Source: Gracilaria gracilis (lineage: Eukaryota > Rhodophyta > Florideophyceae > Gracilariales > Gracilariaceae). From it: a DNA stretch of 64,000 nt. The notes under the pieces were generated by a model. The model was not told where the DNA came from. It saw only the letters and a list, made by a program, of their open reading frames with translations, and did not search any database. A program made the position numbers and the translations under genes. Below, piece by piece: positions 43,701 through 55,368 of this stretch (position 1 is its first letter; every line of letters begins with the position of its first letter). The DNA is taken from the NCBI GenBank assembly GCA_030374805.1, contig JARGSG010000250.1:62001-126000 (forward strand). The letters run 5' to 3'.

Positions 43701-45934
43701 GCCATGCGACGAAGTAAAAGCTCTTCCCCGCAAGGGCTCCCCTGGAATTCGTAGCCATCGATATTTTGGGACCGTTTCTCGCTAATAAGCGGCGTAACAA
43801 ATTTCTACTCGTGATCACGGATCGTTTCTCGAAGCTCGTTCGTACCGTACCATTACGAAGAATCACGTCATTGACGGTTGCGCAAGCATTCGTCACCTAT
43901 TGGGCATTCGTCTGCGGTCCACCGGGGAATCTACTCTCCTACAACGGGAAACTGTTTGCCTTCCGGTTCTTCGGGGATGTATGCAGAATTCTGGATGTCA
44001 AGAATCTCTTCACGACAACCTACCACCCCCAGTGTAATGGGCAGGCTGAACGGTTTAACCGGACGCTGTTAGCAGCACTCCGTTCATACGTACCTGATCA
44101 CCCCACCACGTGGGACCTGTTCACTGATGCGCTGACATTCGCATACAACACTCAGGTACACCGTACTACGGGATTGACTCAAATTTGAATTGGTTCAGTC
44201 TCGCACCCCACCGCCCGTGGCGCTCGAAGCACAGCCCACGCTGGATCAATTTCCTTCGACAAAGCAATGCAGGGAAAACTGGAAGACATGGCTTACCAAG
44301 CTGGTCCCTGCAGCACAACAGTCAATGGCCCGGTCACAAGCCGCTTATAAGCGTAAAATCGACGAGCGAGCCCCTCGAAGACCACCCACTCTTAAAGAAG
44401 GGAACTATGCACTCATCCGTGAGGAGTATTGGAACCCAGGCAAGGAAAAACGCCACAAGCTCACACCCGTCGCCAACGGTCCCTTCAAGACAATTGCTGT
44501 GAAATCCGACACTGTCGTAGTGGAGAGGGGTCAGCAACACGAACGCGTGTCCCGCGATCGCGTGGTCATTGCACCCCCGCCGGCGGGAAATGACCCATCA
44601 AGTGGAAATTCTGCCGTGGAAGCGGAAACGAACACTACGGACACACCGGACCCACCCCCGATCGACCGTCCTAGGGAGATACCACACCCTAATAGGGGAC
44701 TCTTGGATTTGCCGATGATATCGGACTCTATGCGCCCTGGAGCTTCGCTGCCTGAAGCCCCGCCGCTTGGCGTAATTACTCGTCACCTTGGCGCGTTGAC
44801 ACCCACTCCCCATGTAGCTCCATCTAAGGGGGGGAGGGACTCGTTAATCGTCATGCTTCCGCGCTGTCGCGTGAAAAACACCGTGTCGCACGGAAGAGAG
44901 ACACCGATAATGCGCAAGCAAAGCCCTCTCGGGAGCCCGGTGTCTCGTGAAAGTCGTCGCCTGTCAACGCAGAAGCGGAATCGTCACCAGACACTACCGC
45001 TGTGCGGAACAGAACCGAGGAGACTCAATCGTTACCGGCGAAGCCGTCAAGTACGCCGGCTAGCGCGCCTGGAGGGACTACGTCGCATAACAAAGTGGAG
45101 ATACCGCCTAAGGCGCCGTTGAGCTCGCACGTTCAAGACGGAGAAGAGTCGTCGGAGACTAAGTCGCCCAAAACGCCTGAGGCGGGCCACACCGTGGAAA
45201 CGTCGCTAAATGCCCAGCAGTGAAGTGCCAACCGTAGCACACGGACTACACCTGTAAGGGAGATCAGCTCAGTGAGCGAACCACGTCGACAAACCGAGCT
45301 GACACCTCCCGTGCATACGGAAGCGGAACACGCCACGGCGCAGACCAATAACAGCCACCCGTTGACAACGTCACGTACCACCACGGCGAGGCCAGTTCAA
45401 TCAGGGTTACCGTTGACGCGAGCGCGTTCGACGCCACACACAACTCCGTCGAAACGGTTGGTACCACGCAAACTTGCGGTACGCCCACCTGGGACTCCCG
45501 CGGGAGAAGGAACTCTACCGGAACAAGGAAACGGGAACACCGACACCGTGAGACGCGTGACCACCGACCCAAGTAGGGGACCACACCGCGAAGGTACAAT
45601 GCCACCAACCTTGTTGGATACACCTCGGTCTAACCGGAGCATCGACGCACTGCCACACACGGCAATGCAGCCGGAGTTCTCTCCGATAAGGAATGTCGTA
45701 ATCACACGGCAAGGCCGGGAAGTCTTCCGACAGGAGTTCGTAGTCGAACACATAGTAGAACAATCATACCACCCGTTGGGGTACATACAGTATCTCGTAC
45801 GTTGGTACGGCTACGGACCCGAGGCTGCCTCGGATGAGCCAATCGAGCACCTCCCACGATCGAAAGTGGTGCAGTACCATCGGCGTACTCTCACGGGTCT
45901 CCCGGCGACAATTGTCAATGCCCAAGTGGGATAA
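40771..45934 (+). pseudogene. pol: Gypsy 2 pol region with chromodomain
   Basis: Protease, RT (FGLTNAPATFQ, YLDDVIVFS), RNase H (VCTDHSSLRWLLS), integrase (ITDRFSKLVRTVP, HPQCNGQAERFNR), a long Pro/Thr/Arg-rich linker and a C-terminal chromodomain (FRQEFVVEHIVEQSYHP, YLVRWYGYGPEAASDEPIE) appear in the order seen in gypsy 1. Broken, with about eight to ten breaks. The linker differs strongly from gypsy 1 although the chromodomain is well conserved. Confidence 0.9.
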
Positions 45935-46113
45935 CACGCCCCGAAGGGGAAGAAGCTAGCTCACCGAGAAGTTGAGGAGTGGAAGAAGACGAAGCTGGCA
46001 CTTGGGAAAGGAAAGATATACGTCATAGACGGAGGTAGGTTTAATGGCCACCAAGGCTATATCCTACAACAACACCGCATAGCTGGAATCAGGTGGAAGA
46101 TAGACTAAGCGCC

Positions 46114-48063
46114 CTACCCTTGGTTGGAGGGGCCCGGAGCGCCGTCACCAGTACCCCTATTGCTGGGATTGGATCCGCCAGTAAGGCGTGTAGCCAACGC
46201 ATCCTGCATTGCGGCGACGTCCCCGCTCGTGACAGTTGCGGAAAGCCCAACTCCTCGGAGGAACTGAGCGATCACAGCCGCCTCACCAATTCCACCCCCA
46301 GAGAGGAGGACGGCAGGCACCTCGATCACATCTGGTTCGTCCGGAGGGGAAGCCACAACGGCACCTACTGACGAGGGTTCTGGCGCGGGTGGATCGACCG
46401 GCTCAGCCGTCGCCATTCCCGGCGCTGCCGTGTCATTGGAGGTCGGCTCAACCGCGTTAGCGGAAGGAACCTCTTCGACTACGTCGTTCTCATACCCCAA
46501 CTCGGGTTCGTCGTCCATCATTTGATCGTCGTCACCGCCGTAGGCGTGGTAAAACTCGTCAGCGTCGACGAAGCCCACGGGATGCCCGTAAGGGATATAC
46601 CTCGGAGCCATCCGGAGAGCTGCCGCTTCAGCTGCGGTGATCTCTTGCACCTCCCAGGGATTGAAAAAGATAAAGTCTCCCGCCAATGGCGTGCGTCGTC
46701 CCCGAGACCGGTCGAAACCGCCGTCCTCGTGACCGCGGCCGCTCTGCGCGAAGGGCACGCTGGCCCAATCAACTCGGTCGACTACGTCGAGAAGCCCACG
46801 AACTTTTTCGGCATTGTTTTCACCTCCCAGAGGGACCCGCAACGAGAGTTCTCGGATGCAGGCTCGAAGGCGAGGTGGGACATACCACAGTCGATACTGG
46901 TCATATACTTCCCATAGGAGATAAGCCGCAGTGCGGATTTTCCACTCGGTGAGCACCACGGACCACAGTCCGGAATACGGATCCTCGATGAGGCATGAGC
47001 CCAGATAGGAGAGGAACGGGGGCAACTCCACGTAGCACCCGCGACACACCTCCACCGAGGACCACCAAGTAGGAATCGGAACGTAACGGCCCAGCCGGTT
47101 ATTGTGCCGGATTCGATTGATCTCCGTGTTTTGATACGGGACGAGAAACCCGAAACGGGAAAGCGCACGACGCTCATCGCAGATGAAGTTCTGTAACCAC
47201 CGCGAACGGGACTCCCGGCGAAGATACCAGAACTCCGCCCGGATGATTGGATGAATCCAACACACCGCCTCCTGGCGTACATTAGGACGCCCTCTCTAGG
47301 AGTAAGTCTCAACCACCGCCAAGCGGGCGCAGTACGATATCTCACCTTGTGTACGGTACAACCGGAGATCAAAGCTGATGGAATCAGGAATTGGGAACTC
47401 GAAGTTCGCCCGGCTCTGCCGCGCATAACCCAAGCGAACCAATGCCGCCTGAGCGGAAGCCAGCGACTCGCCGGAACGCCGCAAGATTGCGTGAGGAGGA
47501 ACGGCAACACGTCGACGCCAGTCCCACGAAGTGGTGACTAACGCCGGAAGGTCCCCGGGGAGGCGATCAGTACCGTCCGCATAGGACGCGATGAGCTTCT
47601 CGTTGAAAACGGCTGTAGGATGAAACCACGGAGCAGTCCGGAAGAGATGCGCGTGAACGCGAGTGTTTAGCCCGACGAGCTCGTCGTAGGAAGGCCACGG
47701 CGCTTCATGCATGACGTGACCTTGGGGCTGCCGCCCCGGAAGAAAGATGTGCGCGCCGCTGGCGTTGAGTCTCTGGGACGCCCCAGAAGCATTGCCGCTT
47801 TGCGGAAGAGGCAGGGAACGAAATCCGGAAAAGTATTCCGAGTTCGGAGGTTGACCGCTCATTGTGCGAGGCACTCGAGGAACGGGAAGGTTGGTAGTAA
47901 CACCGCGAGAGCGAGAAGCAGACTGTTGTGAACAGGATTGATCGTCGCTGGAGCGAGGTTTGCACGTTGGACTGGTAGTGACTTGGTCCTCGCGAGGCGA
48001 GATGGAATCCGAAGACTTCGAGGATGGGCTTTTATGCCCACGGTTGGGAGTTCGACTCGCCAT
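46114..48063 (-). pseudogene. Antisense ORF region of gypsy 2 (conserved, unrecognised protein)
   Basis: The counterpart of the plus-strand region in gypsy 1, again opposite to gag/pol and next to the 3' LTR. A likely start, MASRTPNRGHK, lies about 35 bases from the LTR border. The protein shows a Ser/Pro-rich lead, then APWFHPTAVFNEKLIASYA, SWDWRRRVAV, SRFGFLVPYQ, GCYVELPPFLSYLGS, GLWSVVLTEW and YRLWYVP, then an acidic, Pro/Ala/Val-rich tail. It has about one or two breaks, far fewer than the sense genes of the same element, which hints at longer selection or chance. The role is unknown. Confidence 0.75.
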
Positions 48064-48086
48064 CGCGACGGCGTGGCTCACTCCTA

Positions 48087-48098
48087 AGGAGGGGGATA
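48087..48098 (+). other. Gypsy 2 polypurine tract
   Basis: AGGAGGGGGATA directly precedes the 3' LTR. Confidence 0.75.
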
Positions 48099-48948
48099 TA
48101 AAGGACAACACTCCTTGGAGGCGATTTGAGGTACTTAGCTAATTTCCGCATCATGCGTTAGTAGATATGTATGAGTTACACCGCTATTAGCGTGTCGCCT
48201 CGCTTAGGTAATTTCCACACATGTACACGTGGATTGCACGGCTCGACGCGCCGCTTAGCGGGTGTGAATAGCACACGTGTAGCACGGATATGCCAGAGGC
48301 AGTGCACCCAGCATTGCTGTTTTATTTAGATATTTTATAGATTATTTCGCCGGCGCACCCACTGTCAGTGGTGCGCCGAGCTCAGTACTTAGAGGGTTCA
48401 GCACCACTCCCCCAAGTAAACTGCCCCTTTCCAAGCAAGGGCTTCTGGCTCTAACTATCACGCCTTCGCGGATTGTTCACCTCCAAGTGGAGTGACGACT
48501 GCGTTGTTTACGTATAGTTACCCACCCTTGTGGCGCTCAGAGTATAACCACTATTTCTGTGTCTCGTTCCGACCTATTGTCGTATACTAGCCCCTGTATT
48601 GGGTTTCCTTTATTCTCTCTCTCTTTTCCGCACTCTGGTGGTTTGCTTTCTCCCCTTTTTGGGTTTGCCATTTTGCCCTGTTCTCAGTGGCCCGTTTCCG
48701 ACACCTTGTCGTTCCCGTGCTACTCTCTTTCGATGACTACTCTCGTGATCGTGTGAACACGTGAATCTCTACCAACTACTAATCAGCCTAACGCTCCGAC
48801 GCTTGTCGTGACGGTTTGTTCTCGGATTTACACCCGGCTTAGCTGTGTCATTCCCGGAGTGCTCCGTTCGCTGTGCTGCCCTGTCGAGGGGAAGATTCCG
48901 AACGTCTTTGTGAGCCTGCGCTTTTCTCGCCAAAGACGTTGCTCTACG
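48099..48948 (+). repeat. Gypsy 2, 3' LTR
   Basis: 850 bp, about 97% like 37635-38484 by eye, and followed by the AATGG duplication. Confidence 0.95.
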
Positions 48949-49740
48949 AATGGAGCATAATAAGACCATCACCAAGCCTTCTCAGCAGAATGGAGAACAG
49001 GCTGCTAAATCATACCTAAACTCAAACAAACATTCAAAACGCTACGGTAAACGTAAGCGCAATTGGACTGAGAATGAGCCGGAACCTTAGGACGAAGGAA
49101 CTGGCGGTAATATCAAGAAGAAGAATGATCCCAGCGACGATAAGAGAGCTCACACTCATAATAAGAACAAGTTCCAAAAGCGTAACAAAGATGAATACAA
49201 TCTGAAAGGGGACTCCAAGACGCCTTTTTGGTAAGGGATTCGGACATAATCGCAAGAGACCCGAGTCCCACACTCGATGAAGGGAGCCCAATATCATCTG
49301 GAGGGTTCGTGTCAGCCCAAAGGTTATGTGATGTACTAAGTATCTCGTTCGAACCATATAAGGGCCGAACACAGTATCGTCGAGGTTGAGGATACAAATA
49401 TGTGGACCCTAAAACCGTACTATGTTCATGGACACTCACTACACAGGACATGAACAACAGAACCACTGATTTAACGTTTGGTTTATTCGACGACGACTCA
49501 CCTCTAATAATTGGTATGGACATTAAACGGTTCAGCGCGACGGATTTAGCATCAGATTCGCCCACGATACGGATTAAGAGAGACTTTGACAAAGAAACTC
49601 GGATCATGGAAGTATATGTCAGGTCTACATCGGTCTATAACGCACGAGCTCATATACTGATAACACCAACAGTATCCGTACTCATCCCTATGCGCAGTGA
49701 TTTCAGGCCAATAATGGCCAAAAATGGTTCTTAATAATTC
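48949..49740 (+). mobile_element. Ty1/copia-like element fossil, rest of gag and protease-like part
   Basis: The gag-like frame interrupted at AATGG resumes here with a basic, Lys/Asn-rich stretch (KHSKRYGKRKRNW), followed by a protease-like piece at 49402-49734 (LFDDDSPLIIGMDIKRFS). The similarity ends near 49740; RT and integrase are absent. Broken. Confidence 0.5.
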
Positions 49741-49894
49741 TAAAAAATCTTTTGAAGGGCGCCCGTTGGCCGCCACATGGCCACTTGGCATGTGACCAAT
49801 AGCCCACCCATTTCTACTACAACGTAATTCGGCCCCGCATAGCTCCAATACTTTGGGCTAGTCCAAATTAGGGCGCATTATAGCCGATACTGAC

Positions 49895-50420
49895 TTCGTG
49901 GGCCGTTTTTCGCCAGCCTTGGCTGCCATAGAATTTTGGCCGGCTGACATGTCCTTTTTCCGCCAATGTTTTAGATGTCAACATTTATGTGAAAGCAGCA
50001 CTCAAGTGCGTGAAAAATTGAAGGAAAATGGTAGAAAGAGCTCCCATAAAGCTTTGTTACACTGGAAAGCAGCAAATCAACGTCCCGAACTTGTTAGTCC
50101 TGTTGCTTTCAATATGGTCGCACGAGCAATTTTAGCTTTCCAAGCATCCTCTACGGCAGCAGAGAGAATGTTCAGTGATTTCAGAAGACAAGAAGGTGCG
50201 CAGTGTCAATCCCTACTTTCCAGTTCTACAAAGATGTGTGAGTGAATTCTTGTGTACGTCAAGAATGAGCTACGACCTGGTGGTGTTCGTCGAAGTGGTC
50301 TGTTGAACCCACAAGGGGAAGTGTTCAAGAAGACTGTTAGGATGGTTGCGCGTTTGATTTGGGAAGAACAGAACATTTATTTTATGGGACTCACATGACT
50401 AACTTGTTGGTTTTGGTGGT
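49895..50420 (+). pseudogene. hAT transposase C-terminal fragment
   Basis: LLHWKAANQRPELVSPVAFN and MVARAILAFQASSTAAERMF match the hAT dimerisation region (W...P.L...AR.IL...ASSAASER.FS). FSDFRRQEG and a tail with a TGA near 50243 follow. Only the C-terminal about 120 residues are seen; the catalytic part upstream is missing or replaced by the copia-like fossil. Confidence 0.65.
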
Positions 50421-50599
50421 GACTTTAGAAAACTACAAAGTAGTTAGTCACATATACGGCCCTGGTGAAAGCTCTCTATTTTCAAAAAGGCCAAGAACAT
50501 TTGCGGTTAATGTCTAATCAGACTCGATACAGAAGACTTGTTCTCGTGTGCAACCTGCGTGCTTGCACAAAGGTCGACTCACTGTTTCCCGTTAAGTCG

Positions 50600-52560
50600 T
50601 AAACAAAGCCACAGAACGGCCCTTAGTTAAGGACATCGCAGGACCACGTGGTCGCCATCCTTCTTCGCATTAGTGCCCCACATCGCAGTCTCTTTTTCTC
50701 TAGATAAGAAGCGACAGGATGCAGTGGCGAGACGTGCCCGATGTAGAACTGCGCTAACGCTGCCTCTGCCCTCCGAAGTGCTCTTTCTCTCCAGATAAGA
50801 TCTAGACACTCTTTGAGCAGCGATCAGCTTCTTTGTTTGGACGACAAACGGACACGGACATCAAGCATGTCCAACGGGACGCACTTGTTTTGCAAGCTCA
50901 ATTTGGAGTCCGTCTTTTGCCAGCGTGTCTACCGCCTCATTTTGACGAATGCCGCGATGACTTGGTATCCCAAGCAATGTAAAAGTCGTTCCTTCCGCTC
51001 AATTTATCGACAGGACGCGCTAGGTTTCGCGCGTTGTGCGGCTGTTTGCGAAGATTACTTTGCCACATCGAAACAATAGCCTGGCTGTGGGTGAAAACAC
51101 TTACCACCTTACCGTTCAAGTTTGAAACCTGGTCCAAAGCTGCTTTCATTGCGACAATCTCTGCCGCTGCACTCCGTGATCTGTCACCTTCACGTGAACG
51201 GCCGTTGTAGCATATCATCTGCGGTGCTCGTACGAGCCCGCTGATGATATGCACAAAACGAACAATTGGAAGACAACTGCGAAAACTTGAGCATTGCAGC
51301 TCGGTTTCTTAGAAAACTGCTTGGGAACCATTTGGCTGTTGCCTGTATGTGTAGCAACCAGTTCCATACTGGGGGACCTGCGCATAAAACTGCCTTGGTA
51401 GCTGTCTAGCATCGGGTGTCAGAATGTTATACAGGGATTTTATTTCTGATAGATTCAGAAGTTAGATGGTCTTACGACCTACGTTATCCCCAAAATCGTA
51501 GGCTTCAGTATCACCAGCAGAAAGTCGTAGAACGAACTTACCATAGGAAACAGGGCCTGTTCACTTGAAAGAAGGAACGTACTATCCAAATTTACGGCGA
51601 TGATACTCCGGTTCCTGCTATGCTGTAGTACAGCTTCAGGGCATTGGCATCCTTGGTAGGCGAGCATGGCTCTGCAGCCGTTTAGTTGCTGAGACTGGGA
51701 TATATTCGAGTAGATACCAACGTATAATATCCACGTTTCAGAGTCTCTTCATGGAGCTTCTTGCATTGGAGAACATGCTGAAGATCGATGCACACATCCA
51801 TGTACTTGACGTTGGCATACACACATACCTGCCGCTCGCAATATAGAACTCGAATATTCTTTTCGTTGATAGAGATCAGCGGTGTATCACGGAATTAGAA
51901 TTCCTAAAATAAATGATTGAACGCAGAACGCTTCACGAAGAGTGCCTATGGCAGGAGTTCCACGGGCCAAAAGGGCATCAATTCAGTCCTGAATTAGAAA
52001 TGACCCTCACAAGTTCTTGGCCTTTATAAAGAGAGAGGGCTTTATCTGAAGCTTTACTACAGTGTAGTTATAGAATACTGTTGTCCACAATAGAGAAGAA
52101 GAAGAATGAACGCAGACTTATTTATGAGTAGATAGATAATGGGGTCTCAGATGAGAACGGATACTCATGTGGGAGCAAATGGGAGTCGATTGACGTCCGC
52201 TGCTGTATTTTGGACGGCAATTCTGTCAAGTGTGAGCATCGTTGGGTTCCATTGTCGTGTGCGATCCATACATTTCGCTCAGGACGAGCGCCACTCTTTG
52301 AACGAAGGCTTTAGCAGAAGGTCCGGCGCCACTATCGTCAAACGCAATATCTAGGAATCATTTCCACATCGTTTGCTGGGCTCAGTTGTTCATAATTTGA
52401 GACTTTCAGTCGTTCTGCCTTTGCTACAGCTTCTCCTGCCCTTTTCGAGGCTTCCAGCAACAACCTTCTATTTGTGTGGGCTGAGCTACCTTCGTACTGC
52501 CCAACAAACGAAAACCGTGCGGCAAGCGTTGATTTCAATTTGGTCATTGCATTTCTGCGA
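50600..52560 (-). pseudogene. LINE (non-LTR) ORF2 remnant with RNase H
   Basis: On the minus strand from high to low coordinates. 52338-52547 resembles the linker before the reverse transcriptase (HTNRRLLLEASKRAGEAVAK). About 51700-51930 reads VKYMDVCIDLQHVLQCKKLH, like the RT thumb sequence VKYLGV.LD. 50850-51254 is an RNase H domain (AAAEIVAMKAALDQV, SVFTHSQAIVSMW, then NEAVDTLAKDG in a second frame). 50627-50809 ends with a Cys/His tail (KKDGDHVVLRCP). RNase H after RT fits I/ingi-type LINEs (family knowledge). The RT core between 51950 and 52330 is largely deleted, and stops and frame changes are frequent. Confidence 0.6.
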
Positions 52561-53376
52561 ATTGCGTTTCGTTCCCCGAACGTTGAATAGATACAAGGTT
52601 AAAAGTTTTGCCCTCAGGACAACGTTTGTCCGGAAATACCCTACGGCTGAGGTCCTTTTCAGTCAGCACCTCGAAAGACTATCAAGATCGAGGGTGAACA
52701 TATTGAGAGTATACATTTCTGGGACCTGCATGTCTCATAGTATTAGAACGCCTTCTGAAACAATTGTATGCGGATGGAAAAGAAGCCACTAGCACAAGTC
52801 AATTTTGATGAGATCGGTGTTTACTACAAGTTCTAAGGCACCAGAGAGCTGCTTCTGTCAAAACAGGAAGGCTCATCTCGAGTAACGAGAGTCCCGTCAA
52901 TATGCATCGAACGCTAATGGCCGAAAGCAATTAGCTTGTGATTACTTCGTCATAGATAACAATTCAACATAGCCATGGATGTCCGCAAGCTCGTCGGTAA
53001 CAACTATGAAAGAGGTACCGTTGGTACACCAATAGAGAGTGTGATACATTCGATGCCGAAGAACAACGTGGGACTACGAAGAACCATCACGGACATCGAA
53101 CGACTGCCATTCTCACGCAGCTCCGGTGTGTGGGGCTCGCAACCTTCTTCATCTTGTAGCTTTTGGAAAACGGTCCTGGTTCGGCCACTGCCGTCGTCGT
53201 CGTCGATCAGCACGACAGGAACATCATCCTCAGCCACGTCGTTGGCTCACACCAGCGGTAGATTCGTGGCCTCAATGGGCTCCCGCCTAAATGATGCGTC
53301 TGCCACGCTGGTGTGCCGAACTCCGCCGCCTGTCAGTACCCATTTCAGGCGCAGTCGTATGACTCGTCGATTCCAG

Positions 53377-53480
53377 GCACGCCGAGACGAACCTCTCCCT
53401 GCCCGCCGAGACGAACCTCTGCACGCCGAGACTAACCTTTCCACGCCGAGACCAACCTTTGCACGCCGAGACAAACCTCT
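53377..53480 (+). repeat. 20-bp tandem repeat, five units
   Basis: The units gcacgccgagacgaacctct and close variants start at 53377, 53401, 53421, 53441 and 53461, with four extra bases after the first. It lies in an open but unrecognised frame (52975-53646, +), just before the decayed zinc-finger gene. Confidence 0.9.
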
Positions 53481-53589
53481 GATCGCTAGGGTGCCGTACC
53501 AGCATTGCAATAAGCAGCAAAGTACCCTGCCACAGTTGCAAGCGCAATGCGAAGCCACTACAAGGAAGGTTGTGCAAGCAGCAGCCGCA

Positions 53590-54060
53590 CGCCGACGTTC
53601 CAGTGCTCGTCGTACACGCCGCAGTTCTCGCAACGGAGTCATCTGAATCAGCAGGTAAAAACGGTGCAGAGTGGCATGCGTCTGGACACATGTCCGTACC
53701 AAACTGCGACCGAGCGATTGGCAAGCGCCCAGACCTCAACTCGCAACACTTCAACCAACAAGTGAAAAAAGTCCCCCCCTGTATGGGATTGCACATTTGT
53801 CCCGTGCTACACTGTGACAGAGAATTGCGACAGAGCTTTCGGCAAATGCTCGGACTTCAAGGCGAACGGGTCGTCCGTGCACGAGATTGAAAGCCATTTG
53901 GTTGCGATATCTGCAAATGACGGTTCACCAAGAAGGGCAACCTAAACCACCACCACGAGAAGCCACATCGCGAGAGGTTGGAGATGTCAGAAGGACGATA
54001 TGGTGTCAGTGAGCACGAAGAGTATGTGCGGCGGAGGCGAGTGGGGGCGGCTTAAGATTC
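53590..54060 (+). pseudogene. C2H2 zinc-finger gene, decayed
   Basis: Three to four finger-like units can be read on the plus strand in different frames: RSHLNQQVKTVQSGMRLDTC, then VPNCDRAIGKRPDLNSQHF and QQVKKVPPCMGLHICPV, then CDRAFGKCSDFKANGSSVHE, then KPFGCDICK-stop-RFTKKGNLNHHHEKPHRE. The two TGA codons at the end (53888 and near 53918) and several frame changes rule out a working protein. The finger spacing and SDL/GNL helices differ from the intact C2H2 gene at 10.8 kb, so it is a different gene. Confidence 0.6.
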
Positions 54061-54348
54061 ACAAGTGGTGCGCCCCCGTGAAGTGCGCGCAGGCGCCGCC
54101 TGCGCGCTCAAGCGGGCGGGCTTGCGGACGGTGGAAAGGTACGACTTACATAGGGGCACTTGTATGTCGAAGTCTACACATTAACCTTGCAACTTTATTT
54201 CTGTCGCTGGAGGCTGAGCGAAGTGCGCGACGAAGCAGCAGCAGCTGAGCCGGCGGTTGGCTGTCAGCAGGCGGCGGTTGGTGGTTGGCGGCCGGCCCCG
54301 AAAGCTGCGCACACACACACGCACACAAACACAAAGATCTGGGCGCAC

Positions 54349-54954
54349 ATGGGACACAACATGCGCGCGCGCGGCAGACGCGAGCGACGCAAGTGGGGCA
54401 CAGCGTGGCTGGTGTTCGAGGTGGCGCTGGCGCTGTTCGTGATCGGGGTGGAAATGGCAACGCTGGTGTACTAGTGGGCGACGCAGCACACGGCGCAGCA
54501 GTGGCGGTCGTTGTTCACGTGACTCGACGCGTCAGTGGAACTGTCGTCGTCCGTGGCGCGGTGCGAGACGCAGAAGCCGTTTTTATGCTCGGCGGCCGGC
54601 AGCGTATGCGTGGGGACGGCGTTGATGGGCATGGCGATGGCGTTCCACCCCAAGCAGACGCAATGGCAGTGGCTGCACGTGTGCATGATGCTCATCATCA
54701 GCGCCACCTCGGTGTTCGTGTGCGCGTTTTTCGTCAAGTCGTACCAGTGGTGCAGGCGTGGTGCAGCGCGGCAGCGCGGGCGGTGCGCGGATGACGCGTC
54801 GCAGGCGGCACTGCTGCTGATGCTGAGCCGCCGCGACATGCGCCGCCTCAACAAGTCGCGCAGCGCTGAGCAGCGCAGACCTGCTCAGCGTCGAGGTGGC
54901 GTGAGCATTGCACTTATGAGCAGGTGGCCTACTGATCTAATGTGGCCGCAGTGA
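54349..54954 (+). pseudogene. Possible membrane protein, two in-frame stops
   Basis: One frame from ATG 54349 reads a basic start (MRARGRRERRKWG) and three hydrophobic segments: AWLVFEVALALFVIGVEMAT, CVGTALMGMAMAF and VCMMLIISATSVFVCAFFV. A Gln/Arg/Leu-rich tail follows. The frame is broken by TAG at 54472 and TGA at 54520; no clean GT-AG intron keeps the frame across them. I do not recognise the family. It could be a pseudogene, or chance hydrophobic translation of GC-rich DNA, though the consistent frame argues against chance. Confidence 0.4.
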
Positions 54955-55368
54955 CATGTGGCCAGCTGCTACAGATGGCCAGCTGCGCCCGGTGTACCAG
55001 GTGGCCAGCAGTTGGGCGAGAACAGAGCGCGACCGCGGCGGGCCACGCTTGACCCGCTTGACGTGCTAATGGCGCGCGCCGCGCCGCAACGATGGAGGTC
55101 GCTCGAGAAAGCCGTGCCGTCCGCGCGCGATCATCGGGGCATTATGCTCGCGTTCAGCGCGCTGCATGTGAGCTGCGCCGCGCGTATAGCGCGCCGCGCC
55201 GACGGGGGCTGGCACGCGCAGCACGCGGCGGCGACGCGCGACGAGCCGCCGCCGCCGCCACGCGACGAGCCGACGCAGCCGCCGTTTGGCTACCGCCGCC
55301 CGCAGCCCTAGAAGCCGCAGCGCGTCAACGAGAGCGCGTCGCCCGAGGAGTGCCTCTCTTACGGCCAC
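54955..55368 (+). other. GC-rich stretch ahead of the Pet127-like pseudogene
   Basis: The frame used by the Pet127-like sequence stays open here (54958-55308) but is Arg/Ala/Pro-rich without a domain, and ends in TAG at 55309. It may be the decayed N-terminus of that gene. A GTGGCCAGC-type motif recurs three times at 54957-55011. Confidence 0.35.

Larger units (their letters stand above)
37635..48948 (+). mobile_element. Ty3/gypsy LTR retrotransposon 2 with chromodomain and antisense ORF
   Basis: An 11.3-kb element in plus orientation with two 850-bp LTRs and target duplication AATGG (37630-37634 and 48949-48953). Parts and order match gypsy 1: LTR, primer-binding site, gag, pol with chromodomain, antisense reading region, polypurine tract, LTR. 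The proteins are related but clearly diverged from gypsy 1, so this is another family of the same lineage. The LTRs differ at some 25-30 positions by eye, about 3%, so it is several times older than gypsy 1. Broken, with about a dozen breaks. It is inserted in a copia-like element. Confidence 0.92.

Noticed and set aside
54466-54535. GT-AG intron that would remove the two stops in the membrane-protein frame
   Set aside because: Its 70-nt length breaks the reading frame of the hydrophobic segments, so it does not rescue the gene.
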